A stretch of 64,000 bases of DNA from Pleodorina starrii (GCA_030267565.1 BRXU01000023.1:967001-1031000), one strand, 5' to 3'; numbered from the stretch's first letter, positions 10,553 through 23,078 are shown. Translations and numbers: made by a program. Notes: generated by a model not told the origin, from the sequence alone.

Positions 10553-11293
10553 ATATTTATTAGGGGTGTTTCTATGGGCCCGAAACCACAATCTACGGGG
10601 ACCTACGGGGTAGCTCGTCCCACCGTACCGTAGGAAAATTCTCCTACTTTGCTACGCCGACTTTGGCCCGTAGCAAAGTAGGAAGTCGTAGGATGGAGCT
10701 AGTGGAGCTAGCGGAGCGAGCTCATTACTGCAACTTTCCCGCTTCCTTGGCCACCGATGTACTCGGAAAAAAGCGGGCTTCTCCCAAGGCTAATTTTTCA
10801 GAAGGAGCGGCTTCTTAGCATGGAAATGTGCAATTCTCAGAGGCATTCATAGATGTCTTGCTTTATACTATAAGTTATCAAGTCATAGCATATTAGCCTC
10901 ATGCGAGGGCGCGTTTGCAAGCCATCACTAGACCATGAACAACTGGGGTTCCTTTTCGTTGAACGCGCCGTGTCAGAATGATAATCTCGGACTTCTGGGA
11001 ACATCTGGAGTCTGTACTGGATCATGTCCATAAGCAGGGCAATGACCTGCTCGTTTGTGGGAGCCATCCTTATATCGGCGTGGGTTCGCGGTGCCGATAG
11101 CTCTAACGGAGTGTCCTAAATTTATGATACAACTCCATAAGATTGATCCTAGCAATAGGTGCAAAATTGCATCGGTTCCACTATGGTTTCAGGAGGTCCA
11201 TAGAAACGGCCCCTGTACGGATTCTACGCGCATTCTATGTACGAGGTAGATACGCCCGGAACCAAAAGCCATAGAAACACCCCTATTATGTAT
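10553..11293. mobile_element. hAT-like MITE (10561-11285) with TIRs and imperfect 8-bp TSD
   Basis: The left end TAGGGGTGTTTCTATGG (10561) is the reverse complement of the right end CCATAGAAACACCCCTA (to 11285), forming a terminal inverted repeat of about 17 bp that begins TAGGG, as in hAT elements. The flanks ATATTTAT (10553-10560) and TTATGTAT (11286-11293) match at 6 of 8 positions. No transposase is evident in the 725 bp. One 76-residue frame on the - strand (10837-11067) is unsupported. Confidence 0.7.
10642..10683. repeat. 15-bp inverted repeat inside the MITE
   Basis: TCCTACTTTGCTACG at 10642-10656 is perfectly complementary to CGTAGCAAAGTAGGA at 10669-10683, with a 12-base loop. It forms a subterminal hairpin, common in hAT-type non-autonomous elements. 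Confidence 0.85.
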
Positions 11294-12592
11294 ATACATA
11301 TATATACATACATTAGTAATCAGGTCCCCGATAATTATAAATGCCGAATTCGCTATCTATTGCATTCTTTTAAATAAATTCCTTGCTTGTGTACCCATGA
11401 CCCATGGGTATCGACAAGAGCTTCATGTGGCTCGACTCCCTAGTAAGTGCCGATTCGCTGCTGGCGGTTCGTTCGTTCCCGTACGTGCGTAGGTACGTGG
11501 TCGTCTAGGTACGAAGTTCCCAAGCCTATACATACAGAACTTTTACCTATAAAAACTACTACACGTAACGCTATCTCCCCTGCACAAGGGGCAACAAGCA
11601 AGGACGTATTAACAGCAGCAAGGGAAGCTAGCTAGATTGCTGCATGCTGCACTTGTGCAACCTAAGATAGACTTGCTTAGTCATACATAATATAAGCAAG
11701 CTCACCAAAGCGCGCTACCTTATTATTACGGGCCGCATCGGATCGCACTTCTTGGCCGCAATTATTACTGCTAACACTCCACACGCACATCTCTGCTTGC
11801 TATGTGTGCGGAAGCCCCACACACGCGCGCACCCATTTTGCTATGCCGGCTATGTACGTACGACGTCCACTACTTGGCTGTTGGGTGCATGTAATGATGA
11901 AAGCAAGGGCGGGTGCGTGAGACGCTGGAGAGATCTGACGACATGAGCGCTGGCAGTATTGGCTTAAAAACTCATTTCGCGCGGCCGCACTTTCCTTCGT
12001 GTCTGCGGCTGCCATGCACCAGCAAGTGGCCCGCTGCGTGCCGCAACCATACCCTACCAGCCCTACCATACCCTATAGCTATATTGGCCCCTTCGAAGGC
12101 TTTGGACCGCGGGAGCCAAGTGCAACAATTTAATAAAAATTCAATTTATAAAAAATATTGGTAGTTAGTAAATAATAATGCCCATGTGACACATGTTTGC
12201 TCATGACAAAAAGCGGACGGAACACGCACAGCTGCCGTAACAGGCGCGGCCAAACCATGGTCGAAACCTAAGCGTTCGACATCCTTGCCAGGAAATACAT
12301 CAAGGCCAACAAACCGTACATAACTCACAAACATGTTCTGTCGACGTTGGACGTTGAACGCAAACAGTACGGCCTAACCGCTGGGCGCCAACCGCCATCG
12401 GCCGCATTCACTTGCCTCAGACATCAAATATTTTATTCCGTCTGACAGGCAAGCCATATACAGGTGTTGTGGCAAGACGTGGGTTCGCAATAAGTGTACC
12501 TGGTTCCAAAGTGAAAACGCTTGCCCACGCCTTTACAGGCAGTGCAGAAGCTTTTACAAAATCTACCCTACGAGCTGTTTTCTTGTTACAAA
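11294..12592. other. Intergenic, no supported gene
   Basis: AT-rich spacer with short frames only. No RNA gene or repeat with clear structure was seen. The 5' end of the dehydrogenase transcript must lie in the last few hundred bases. Confidence 0.5.
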
Positions 12593-14498
12593 ATGGTTGT
12601 AGGCCGACGCATCCTCATAACGGGCGGGAATATAGGAATAGGGTTCGAGGCGGCAAGGCAGCTCCTTCAGCGAGGCCACCATGTTGTCATCACATGTCGC
12701 GATGCAGCCAAAGCTCAAAAGGCGGTCGACGCGCTCTCGTGAGCCGGGGCCGGGGCTTCCTCTTCCTGGCATGTGGCATCCCGATCCTGCATCACGCATT
12801 CCACCTTCGCCGCCCTTATCGCCTTGGACACAGGCCTGTTGCCAAAGCTAACGGCGCATCCGTCGAGTCAGCCCTGCTGGACTTGTCGTCGTTCTCGAGC
12901 GTGAGGAGAGGCGCGGCGCAGCTGCTGTCGCGCCATCCCAAGCTCGATGTCCTGCTGTGCAACGCCGGTGTGTGGTCCAGGGACGCAGGCTCCACACCCC
13001 TGGAGCGTACAGAGGACGGCCAGGAGGTGACGCTGCAGGTACGATATGCGCGTCCTTGCGACGTCGCGGGATTGCCCGCCGCTGGCCCGCAGCCTGCCGA
13101 GTGCCTTCGTGTTCGTGGCGGAGGGGGCATTCTGCGGCAGCGGTTGAACCGGCTGGGAGGACCGCCGTGGACCCGGCCGGCCGGCGGCACTCGCCCCACA
13201 ACGCCACGCTGGCAACGGCTTTGGCTCGTGCATCTCCGCGACGTGCGACAATGTCCAAGGGAGAGCTCCGTGAGAAGGCGCCCCTACATCTGCCTGCCTG
13301 CCCCGCCCCTTCGGAGCCCCTTGTTTGACCGTGGATCCTGGATCCTGTCCCCGGCGGTTGTGACCCAGATCCAATCCCGCATCTGGCGCCAACCCGAACC
13401 CGGACCCGCAACAAAGTCCCGATCCGCAACTGGATCCGGAATCCAAATCCGCAGGTCAACCACCTGGGCCACTTCCTGCTCGTACATCTGATGCTGCCGG
13501 CGCTGCTCGCCGCCCCCGCCGCCCGCGTTGTGGTGGTGTCGTCGGAGCTCCACCGCAGCGCCACCGGCGCCGCCGCCAGCGGCGCCGCCGCCAGCGGCGG
13601 CCCGCCACCGCTGGCATCGCCGGCGTGGCTCACGCTGCTCAGCGCCGCTGGCGGCGGCGCCGCGGCCGCCACCCCGTCGGCGCCGCCGCGGCCGACGGGT
13701 TTCCAGATGTACTGCATTTCGAAGTTGTACAACCTGTGGTTTGCGTACCACTTGGCGGCGCTGCTGCCGCCGACGGTCAAAGTCAACGCGGTGACGCCTG
13801 GCTGGGTGCCGGGTACGACATTGGGGCGGGACATGCCCTGGCTGGCGAGGATGGCGTACCAGGTGAGTCACCCAGGCGGCTGTACCCGGTCGGTCGGGCG
13901 GTCGGTTGGTCAAAGGAGCTCCGTCAAAGAGCTATGGGCCCTGCCGCCCTGCGGCTATGGGCGGCAGGGCCCATAGCCGCCCTGCCAGGAAATGTGAGAT
14001 CCATATCTTTTCCCTTTAGCAAGACCGTTATCGCCTTTATTTCGCACTTCTGTGTCCTCGCTTCCCGCCCCACAGGCTGCCTTCACACGGTCTGTGCTCG
14101 GCTCGCGACGCCTGTTTCTTCCCCGTTGCCTGATTCCCCAATGTAAAGGTAAAACCTTAAACCCTAAAACCCGAATGCCCCTTCTCGCACCGCAGTACCT
14201 CTTCCCGCTACTGCCCGGCACCACCTCCGTGCCGGAGGGCGGCCGGCGCGTGGTGGAGGTCTGCGTGGGGGAGGCGGAGGGCGAAGTCACGGGGGCGTAC
14301 TTCTCCCGCGGCGCGCGGGCGGAGAGCAGCCCGGAGAGCCACAACCGAGCGGCGGCGGAGGAGCTGTGGCGGCTCAGCGAGGCGGCGGCGGGGCTGCAGG
14401 GGCCTTATGTGCCGACTGCCCTCCCGGGAGCGGTGACGACGGGGCCTGCGACGCCGCCACGGGCTGAGGGTGCGGCTGCAAATGCGGAAGGCTCGTAG
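12593..14498 (+). CDS. Short-chain dehydrogenase/reductase, retinol-dehydrogenase-like (353 aa)
   Basis: Four exons fit phase and family: 12593-12738, 12834-13038, 13455-13862 and 14196-14498, all GT-AG. The protein starts MVVGRRILITGGNIGIG, the Rossmann TGxxxGIG cofactor motif at residues 10-17. It then shows LDVLLCNAGVW (NAG motif), VNHLGHFLLVHLMLP (the NHLGHF element of RDH/WW-oxidoreductase-type SDRs), VVVVSSELH (catalytic Ser) and YCISK (catalytic Tyr and Lys), followed by VNAVTPGWVPGT. An Ala/Gly/Pro-rich insertion separates the Ser and Tyr motifs. The family reduces or oxidises small lipophilic alcohols, ketones or protochlorophyllide-like substrates with NAD(P)H; the substrate here is unknown. 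The C-terminal ~45 residues are low complexity. No transit peptide is evident. Confidence 0.87.
13931..13977. repeat. 18-bp perfect inverted repeat in an intron of the dehydrogenase gene
   Basis: GCTATGGGCCCTGCCGCC (13931-13948) pairs perfectly with GGCGGCAGGGCCCATAGC (13960-13977) across an 11-base loop, inside the third intron (13863-14195). RNA from either strand could form a very stable hairpin. Confidence 0.9.
14152..14173. repeat. Telomere-like CCCTAAAA motif near a 3' splice site
   Basis: AAACCTTAAACCCTAAAACC carries one intact and one degenerate TTTTAGGG-type unit (read on the other strand), 22 bases before the acceptor at 14195. Confidence 0.6.
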
Positions 14499-16250
14499 AG
14501 GAACATCCCAGTAGGTTTGTTTGGTCGGTTCGCTTCTTCGGTTACTTTGTTGAGGCTCTTCTGCATTGCCGTACCCTGTTGCGGCTCTTCTGCATTGCCG
14601 TACCCAACCGGTTGTGTGGGGACTGGAGAGGAGAAAAGAGCAACCGCAGAGAGGGAGTTTAAAGGTGAATTGGGTGAACGGGCCAAGCAACCGAGGGCGG
14701 ATTGATGCTGTTGTTTTTAGTGCTACAGCGCGGTTGTGCCTGGGGCAGTGATGTGTAGCGGGGGCGGCGGCGGCGGCGGTGGCGACGGAGGAGACGTCAC
14801 GTCATTGTATGTCGATGGCAGCGAGGCCGGCAGGCAGGCAGGCCGGCAGGCAGTGACTTCGCCTGCAGGCGGGGCCCCCGGCTGAGGGGATGTCCCTCTT
14901 CTGTTTCAGGAAAAAAACGGTTCGGCTCTTCGACAAATGGTTACGAAGTACTGGTTGTCGGTCGGGTCGGGACTCGGGAGGTTAGCAGGGATGCCTGGCA
15001 CACTTTGCAGGGAGACGGTCATTAGGCTCCTCTGGATGCAGGGCTAGCAAGCAGGTCTCGGGCTGGGAATTCAGGGAGCCCGAAGCTTTGGAGGTGCCGT
15101 GGTACTGCGGTGAGACATCCACAAGTGCCGTATTCGCCGTAGTTAGCTTGTTTGACAGCGTTGCTGCATGCGAGGAAGCCGGCGTTCTCGGAGGGTGGGG
15201 AACTGAAGGTTTTCTGAGTGCAACGCTAGAAAACCAAGGTTTTCTGTGAACTCAGAGGAGTTGTGCCCTCATAAGGGCGTTGGTACGGCACATGGTGCCA
15301 GTTAAGGTGTCCGCGAAGGCGTGGAGGAGTGATTTTCGGGTTTTGTAGCTACATAGGGTGGTTGCTGCGAGGCTGTGGGCATGAAGGCCTTAGCGATAGC
15401 TTTCGTGGTAGCCGGCCCTCACCCGGCCTACCTACCGAATAAGGACGGCTTTCATTGCTTGCAGGTACCCTTTGTGTGTAACGAACGATGATTTCTCATG
15501 AAAACTGGGGATCGTAAAGATAAGGCACGGCCTGGCCGCAAGATGGCGCAGGGCTTACGTACTGCAGGCGTTTGCCGGCGGAGCGGACCGAGAGGAGCCG
15601 AGATCTCCTGGGAAATCAGGTTACCGGATGATTGTGTAGGCGTGGCCCAGATGCGCATGGGGCATATTGAATGCGGGTTGCACAGCTGTGTAAAGTAAGT
15701 ACGAACGCCCGCCGTACGCGTGGTTCCACAGTCCGCTAGTATCTGCGCGCTATTGTTATGTCGCGTCGTAGAGAGTTGAAAGGCATGGATTGTTGGACTC
15801 ATGGCCTTGGAAAGGGACCATAGAATATATGGGACCTGAGGGCGGAGCGTCTAGCTCCGCTCCGAAATCATGTCCGAAACTCGCGGCCATGTAATATGTG
15901 TACCTGTATCACATATATTTCTATTTAATCTAATCTATCGATTTCTTTTTGGCGTTATAGTCAGGGCAAGGAATACCACAGTGTCTTCGTGTGATGAAAA
16001 TGATGGCCACGGAAATGATTACTCGGAAAAGGAGTATTGAATCTTACAGAATTTAAATACATCTTGCCTCACATGTATATCGGGATGCAGCGCCGAGGCC
16101 ATGTTTTGTGTGGACGCATGGGATGGGCGGTGTCACAGCTGCTTGGCTCTCAAAAGCCGCGCCGTCTCCAGGTGTGGTATCGTGCTGACTCGGCATGCCG
16201 AATCGACAAACGCGCTTCACGTCCACAGCCGCGGGGTGACCCAAAAGGCA
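14499..16250. other. Intergenic, no supported gene
   Basis: Contains the 3' UTR of the dehydrogenase, a GGC-rich run near 14760-14790 and mixed-composition sequence. The upstream, more speculative start of the next gene (ATG at 16101) falls in the last part. Confidence 0.5.
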
Positions 16251-19200
16251 ATGAGGGTCGACCGTCGAAGTCAACTTGTAAGCCAACCCGCCACGCAACG
16301 CAACTTGCAGACAGCATCGACGTCCCTGTCGGAGCATGAAGGACTGGCTTCGGGCGCCGATCCCTCCTCCGCTCCCTCCCCCGCCGTCGGCACCACCCAA
16401 CTGCACTCGGTCCTGAGCGCCCAAGACGGACCCAACTCCTTTGCCGTCGCAACCGTCACCTTTGCGCCGCCCGCGGAGGACGCTGGCGCCACCGCCACGG
16501 CCTCGATCGCGCAGCACGCGGCGCAGGTGCGTGCTTACGTCGTCTGCATGCACGCACGCACCTGCACATTTTACTCCTCTCCCGATCTACAGTATCCCGA
16601 TCTACAGTAAAAATAACTCACTGCCACCCGAGCCACACAACAAAACAAAACACAACACAACACATCACAACACAACACATCACTACGTGCCGCAGGTGGC
16701 TCTCCTGGCGGTCCGCGGGGCCTTGGGGTCTCAGCGGCCGCCCTCCGCCCTGGTGGCCCTGCCCTCCCTGGACCTCCCCCGCCCCGCGGTACAGGCGCTA
16801 GCAGAGGCACTCGCGGGCCAGCTGGGACCGGACACGCCGCTCCTGGGTAAGCACCACGAACCACGAACCGCAGCCGTGGAACGGAGGCAACCCGCCCGCA
16901 CACGCCCCCACACGCCCGCATCTCGCTGTGGTTCCCCTTCCTTACCGCCTGCCCGCCTGATCGGCTGTCCTCCCGCCAGGCTGCAGCTCCCGACAGAGGC
17001 TGCCGGACGAGCGACGAGCTGCTGCTGCTGCTGCTGCAGCAGCAGCAGTACCACCAGCAGCAGCAGCCGTAGGTGGCGGGGAAGCAGGCTCGGCGTCGCC
17101 CACGCCTTCGGCGTTTGCCGCCGCCGGCGAGTCGTCGTCGTCGTCGTCGCCGTCGTCGCGCCCGCCACTTCTCCACGTGACGCTGGCGGCCGCCCACCTG
17201 CCGTACCACGAAGCGCGCGCTATCCGCTGCGAAACGGTGGGCGTTGGAGCGCGGTGCGGTTGGGTGGGCTTGCGGCTCGCGGCTCGCGGTTCATCGCGGG
17301 GAGGGTCCACCGATGAACCTCCTGCCACCCCAGACCCCACTCCACTGGCACCAACGCCAGCCCCCAAAGTCACCACCACCACCACCACCAGCACCACCGG
17401 CTTTGATACCGTCCGAACGATCCTTCGGGGGGCGTTATGGCGCCCGCTGTAAGCGTTACTACCATCAGCGCCAGGCCACCCAGCACCCACTGGTTACTAA
17501 GACCCAAATCCCGGCCCTTCCGCCCGCCCGGCCCCGCGTGCTCAAATGTGAATGATGTATTCCCGTGCGGCCACAGTGCAAGAGCAAAGGGGATGTTCGT
17601 TGGGAGAGTGGAGCATTTGCCAAAACTCCGGCAGATGCCCTAACCCACGCACCGGTATACGAGCAACAGGGTCCGTCCCCGCGTGTCCCCCGTGTGTGTA
17701 TGTGTGCCTACAGAGCTCCCTGCCGCGCCTGCCGTACCTTGCTGAGGCGCTCCAGGGGCGCCGACCGCCCGCCTTTCTGTTGCTGGCGGGCGCCGACTCG
17801 TTGGCAGTGGAGCTGCTGACACGGCTGGAGGTACGACACGGTTTGTACGGATGTACACCGGGCACCAACCGAAAAAACCCATTTTGGCTGAATGTAGTTG
17901 CATTTTTTGTTGGACGTGGTTGATTTGGGTCGGATCGGGGCGCGGTGTTGGGTGCAAGTGCCGCATTGCAGAGCGAAACGGGAAGCAGGCCCCTCGACGT
18001 CGCGGTCGCCCGAACACTTACTGCTACCTTCCACCACCGCACCGCACCACCGCCCACCTTCGACAGACCCGCCGCTACCTCCCTTTGCCGGCCAACATGG
18101 CCTCCATCTTACCGCTGCGGCCTCACCTCTAATCAACCCCTTGTGATGTTGTGAAGGCCCGTCTCAAGATCAAATTTGCGGCTCAGACGGCGGGCATCTT
18201 TTCAATGGGGGCCCACCCCCCCAAACTAGGAACGCACCACCAACACCACTCCACCCACACCCACGCTTTTGCCCTAGCGGGCTGCTGCCGGTGCCAATGA
18301 CGCACTTTACATTACCGGTTTTGCAAGGCCCCGCCCGCGCGCCATTGCAAGGCCCCACCCGCGCGTTCCGCGGAACTACCCACCCCCCGCGTGCTTCGAA
18401 TTCCCTGCCCTGCTCATTCCACTCTCCATGCAACGTAATGAGGCGAGCCGAAACGCAACACCTCTAAAACCCTAAAACCCTAAAACCCCCCACAGAACCT
18501 CTTCCCGGGCTCCTGCATTGGGACGGGAGTGGCGGCCCGGCAGTTGGGCGGCAGGGATCGGCGACTAGTGCTGGTGGGGCCCGGCGGGGCCGCCGCCGCC
18601 GCCGCCGCCGCTGGCGGCGGCGGCGGCAGCAGGACGGCGGGGGGCGGCGGCGCCGCCGCCGCCGCCGCCGCGGCGCAAGCCGAATCGTACGGCATCGGGC
18701 GCAGCGGTGACGACACCACCACCACCGCCGCCGCCGCTGCTGCTGGCGCGATACCGTCGTCGTCGTCGGAGTTCGGTGAGTGAGCGAGCGAGCGAGGGAG
18801 CGAGTGAATGAGTGAGTGAGCGAGTGTAATAAGTAAGCGAGCGAGTGAATGAGTGAGTGGTGCTTCTCCCCGAGGGAGAGAGTGAGGGAGCCGCCCCGGT
18901 CAGCCGTACCGTAATAACAAACCGTGTGCCTCCCGCAACGCACCGCACCGCACCGCCAGAGGGCCATTTCCAACGAATGCTATTGGACCGCGATGGTAGC
19001 GCAACGGCGAGTACCAGCAGCAGCAGCGGCAGCGGCAACAACAGCGGTGTCACAAGCCGGGGTAGCGGCGGTGCAGGCGGCGGCGGCGGCGGCAGGCGAC
19101 GGCGGTTGCCGGGCGCCGCCGCCGGGCGCCGATCCGCCGCCGGCGAAGCCGCCGCACCGCCAAGGACCTCCCAAGCCGCCGCGGCCGTCGCCGGCGACGA

Positions 19201-22200
19201 CGACAGTGACGACGACGACGAAGACGGCGCGGCGGAGGCGGAGGCGTTGGCTGCCGTACTCGACGGCGTAAAACCGCCGTACTTGATCCTTGGCGACCAA
19301 GTGCACGGCGGCGGCGGGGCGCTGCTGGCGGTGTACCCCAAGGAGGCGACGACCGCAGCGGCAGCGCCGCCGCCGCCGCCGCCGGCGGTGGGCCGTCGGC
19401 TTGACGCCTCCTCGAGCGATTCGCTGGCACGGCTGGTGTTGGGCACCGACCAATTGCACCATGTGGCGCTCTGGGTGAGGAGCTGGGGGGGACAGGGGGA
19501 TGCTGGACGGGTGGGATGCGGGGTGCGAGGAGGACAAGGCGGAGGAGCGGGAGGCGGAAGGGAAGGAGGCAAGGGAGGAGGGGGCGGAGGATTGCGGTTG
19601 CCGGATCTGGGGCAGGGATGGGCGGCAGCTGGGGGGGAATCCACGTGGCGAGGGACAGCTGGGTGTTCGGGGGGTCGTGCCGTTGGGGGCTGTTTGGGGG
19701 GCGGGGCTGTTTGTGTTGCCCCGCTGATACACACATAGACACACGCCGTGTATCTCTCATCACACGCTCCTCTCCCCCTCCACGCACACACCCCTTTCCC
19801 CTCACCCCCCTCCCCTCACCCCCCTCCCCTACACCCCCCTCCCCTCACCCCCCTCAGGGCTCCACCCTGGCCTCCATCTCGCCCCCGCCCACCGGCCCCG
19901 AGCCCGCCACCGCCTTCCCGCCCGCCCCCGACAATCCCTTCTATTGGTGGCCTGCCGCCGTGCAGCTGCCGCCCAGCCTGACCACCGACCCGCACAGCGC
20001 CCTATCCCACCTGCAACACACCATCTCGGGAACAGGCCGCCATCCCACCACCACCACCACCACCACCAGCACCGCCACCAGCATGGACGGCCTGGGCGCG
20101 ACGGCGGCTGCGGAAGGCAGAAATGGGATGGAGGGCAGGCGGGACGCCCTGCTGGCAGCTCCTCCTGCTGCTGCTGCTGCTGCTGCTGAGAAGGAGGAGG
20201 GGGAGGGAGAGAAGAAGGTGGAGGAGGGGAGGGAGGAGGAGGGGGAAGAGGACAGCGAGGATGGAGAGGCGGCGGCGGCGCTGGCGGCTCTGAGCTCTGA
20301 TTTGACGGGGCTGCCGCTGTTTCCGCTGCAGGGGGTCATCCTCTTCCCCGGACAGACCATTCAGGTGAGAGGTGGGGGCAGGGGGGCCCCGCGGTGTCCT
20401 GCGCCCCGTCCTTCTCCGTCCCCTCCCTCCTGTTATATAAAGGAGCATATCACACCCTGTCCCTCTTTTGCATTGTTATATACGGTAAAGGAGCATATCA
20501 GATATCACCCCCTCCTTCCCCCTTTTTTCGCAGCTGCGCGTCTTCGAGAAGCGCTACCGGCTGCTTGCTAGGTCCTGTTTGCAGCAGGGGGCCGCGTTCG
20601 GGCTGTGCTGGCGGGGCATGGGGACCACGGCGGTGGTGCGCAGGTGGGGTGGGGGTATAAAGAAGGGGCGGGGGCGGGGGCAGGTGGGGTGGGGGGTGCC
20701 GGGGGAGGGGGCGGGGGAGGTGGAGAGGGCCATGAGTGGCTGATCGCGGTGATCGCGGTGGGTTGTCCGCGGGTGGGGTGGGTGGTAAAAATAAGATACC
20801 GCAGCGAAGGGAAGGAGACGGGTGGGGGGTGGGGGGTGCGGGCGGGTGCGGCTGACCGGTGACTCACACGCAATGTGGGTGGGTTGTTTCCAGACTTCCA
20901 GTGTGGGTGGGGCTCAAGAAGCTGCGCAGGGGAGACGGGGGGGGGGCAGCAGCTGCAGGCGGGTGGGTTGCATCCACTTGAACCTCATCCAGTCCATCCG
21001 GCCACTCTGGATCCCCCTCCCCTGCCTCCGCATGCCCCGGGACACGTCCCCGCCCCGCCTCCTCCTGCATCTGCCCAGGCGGTCTTTCCGTCGGGGCTGG
21101 GTTACTACAGCCCTTGGCCAGCGTCAGGGCCCGGTCAGATACTGTAACGACACACACACACCCAAACCCTTGCTTGCCCGGTCCGCATGCACCTCCCCGG
21201 TCCGCATGCACCTCCCCGGTCCGCATGCAGCTACCAGGCCGCGGAGGAGGGCGGTGCGGGCGACGTGATGGTCCTGTTGGAGGGCGGCGTGAGGTTCAGC
21301 TACGAGCCCGACGACCTGGGCGTGCTGCCGGCGACTTATGGCCTCAACGTCGCCGGCAGGTGTGAGGAGGCTGGTACACGGCGCCACCTCTCTTACCGCT
21401 CTTACCGGTCAGGCGCCATCGCTTCTGTCATCTGCTCATCTCTCCCCCGAGACTTGCCGTACCACCCCGCAGTGAAACGCCGGTTTACCCGCACGCACGT
21501 GTACGGCGCAGGGCCGAGTACGTTGTGGACGAGCCGCCTGGGGGAGATCAGGACGCGGCGGCGCTGCTGGCGACTGCTCACTCGGTGCTGGACGGCATTG
21601 CGGGAGCGCTGGAGGAGGCGGTGGTGGGTTCTAGCGGGGGGAGGAGGCGGTGGTGGGTTCTGCTGGGGGAGGAGGCGGTGGTGGGTTCTAGCGGGGGGAG
21701 GAGGCTGTGGTGGGTTCTTAGGGGGGGAGGAGGCTGTGGTGGGTTCTTAGGGGGGGAGGAGGCTGTGGTGGGTTCTGCGGGGGGGGGAGGAGGCGGTGGT
21801 GGGTTCTGCGGGGAGGAGGAGGCGGTGGTGGGTAGAGACGCGGGCAGGCGAGGGCTGGCCTGCCGGGTCGGTGCTCGGTGGGAAGAGGCGTGGGTCGGTG
21901 GGTCAGTGCCTCTGTAGGGTTCTGCTGCTGGCCGCCCGCCGTCGGGATGCCAGCATTTACCGCCATTACCGCCCTGCCGTGGCCCCAACGCCCAACCCCA
22001 ACCCCCACCTGCTTCCCGCTTTCCGCCAGCCAGCTAACTCCACTCGTCCGCTCGAGGTCCCCTACCGCCATTGCCCCCCTACCCCTCCGGGGCCGTTGCC
22101 CAATTCGCCGCAGGCACCCTCCGTGCAGCAGGCGGCAAGGACGTTCGCCAACGCGCTCCACTTCGCCAGCAGCAGCGGCAGCAGCAGCCAGCAGCCCGCG

Positions 22201-23078
22201 CCTGCGCCAGCGGCGGCGGCGGCGGCCGCGCCCGGCCCGGCGTCCGGCCTCGCCGCCACCCCGGCCACCGCCGCTGCCGCCACCTCGCCCTCGCCCTCGT
22301 CACCAACGCCGTCGCAACCGCATCAACAGCAGCAACCCCACCCCCAGCCCCAGTCACAGTCACAGTCCCAACAGCAGCCCCAGCCCCAGCCCGAGAGCGA
22401 TGCGGCTTTGCTGGCCGCCGATCTGGCTGAGGCCAAACTGGCGATGGATGCGGAGACGGCGTCACTGCTGTCGCTGTACCTGGCACCCCACATACCCGTG
22501 CACCTGGAGTCGTTGCGCAGGGAGTGAGTAGCGGCAGGGCAGGGAGGGGCAGGGCAGGGGGGAGAGGGAGCGGCAGGCTTGAGGGGAAGGACCGGAGAAG
22601 GGGGTTCGCCAGCGGTGAGCACACCTTCTGCCGGCCGCGCCCGTTCCATGCGCCGGCCCCGGCTCTTAAAAACACGGGGCAGGCTGCTTGCGGCAGGGCT
22701 GGCTGCTGCAACCGAGTATTAATGACGCACTTCGCTCGAACCGTATCGCGCCCCTGAAATACGCCGACCCCCCCCCCCTCTCCCCTACGCGGATAACCCC
22801 CCCCCCCGAACAACACCGCACCCTAAACATCCACACCGTCCCCAAAACCCACACACACGCCTCCCCTCCCCTCCCCGCGCCCCCCCCCCAAATCCACGCC
22901 GCGCAGGTGGCACACCAGCCGCTCTGCGCTGTGGCGTCTGCAGCAGGAGGCGGCCTGGCTGCGCTCCAGCCCGCGGGTGGCCATGGCGACAGCGGCCAGT
23001 GTGCTGAGGCTGCCCCGAGAACACCCGCTGCGGCTGATGCTGGGGCTCAGCCGGGTGGCGCCGGTGGGGGCAGCGTGA
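16251..23078 (+). CDS. FIST-like sensor region fused to a LON substrate-binding domain (~1010 aa)
   Basis: Twelve exons keep frame: 16251-16526, 16696-16846, 16980-17236, 17714-17830, 18496-18775, 18960-19474, 19858-20364, 20534-20643, 21231-21359, 21512-21620, 22114-22523, 22907-23078. The N-terminal part resembles FIST: SALVALPSLDLP...LLGCSS, then PPAFLLLAGADSLAVELL joined across an intron to NLFPGSCIGTGVAARQ, matching the usual 'LL..L...FPG..vGG' pattern. Ala/Gly and acidic low-complexity insertions interrupt it. The LON (PUA-like) domain starts in exon 7 with LPLFPLQGVILFPGQTIQ and continues LRVFEKRYRLLARSC and VMVLLEGGVRFSY. No AAA+ ATPase or Ser/Lys protease follows, so it is a binding protein rather than a protease. 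FIST domains are proposed small-ligand sensors; stand-alone LON domains recruit substrates, for example in cereblon. The start is uncertain: an in-frame ATG at 16101 would give about 1060 aa. It could be two genes, but exon 7 carries both parts. Confidence 0.68.
18464..18489. repeat. Interstitial telomere-like (CCCTAAAA)n in an intron
   Basis: Three consecutive CTAAAACC-type units immediately precede the CCCCCCACAG acceptor at 18495. TTTTAGGG is the Chlamydomonas-type telomere repeat. Confidence 0.85.
21073..21160 (-). repeat. Dispersed intronic repeat, copy A
   Basis: Read on the - strand, this runs from a TG dinucleotide run through GTTACAGTATCTGACCGGGC to AAAGACCGCCTGGGC. It matches 32157-32254 (+ strand, in a FANCJ intron) over about 80 bases with two substitutions seen. 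It lies in intron 8 of the FIST-LON gene (20644-21230). Confidence 0.9.
21611..21838 (+). repeat. Minisatellite built from an exon-intron border
   Basis: About eight 26-31 bp units of GAGGAGGCGGTGGTGGGTTC begin in the last codons of exon 10 of the FIST-LON gene and run into the intron. Every unit therefore repeats the exon end plus the GTGGTG splice donor. Confidence 0.9.
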
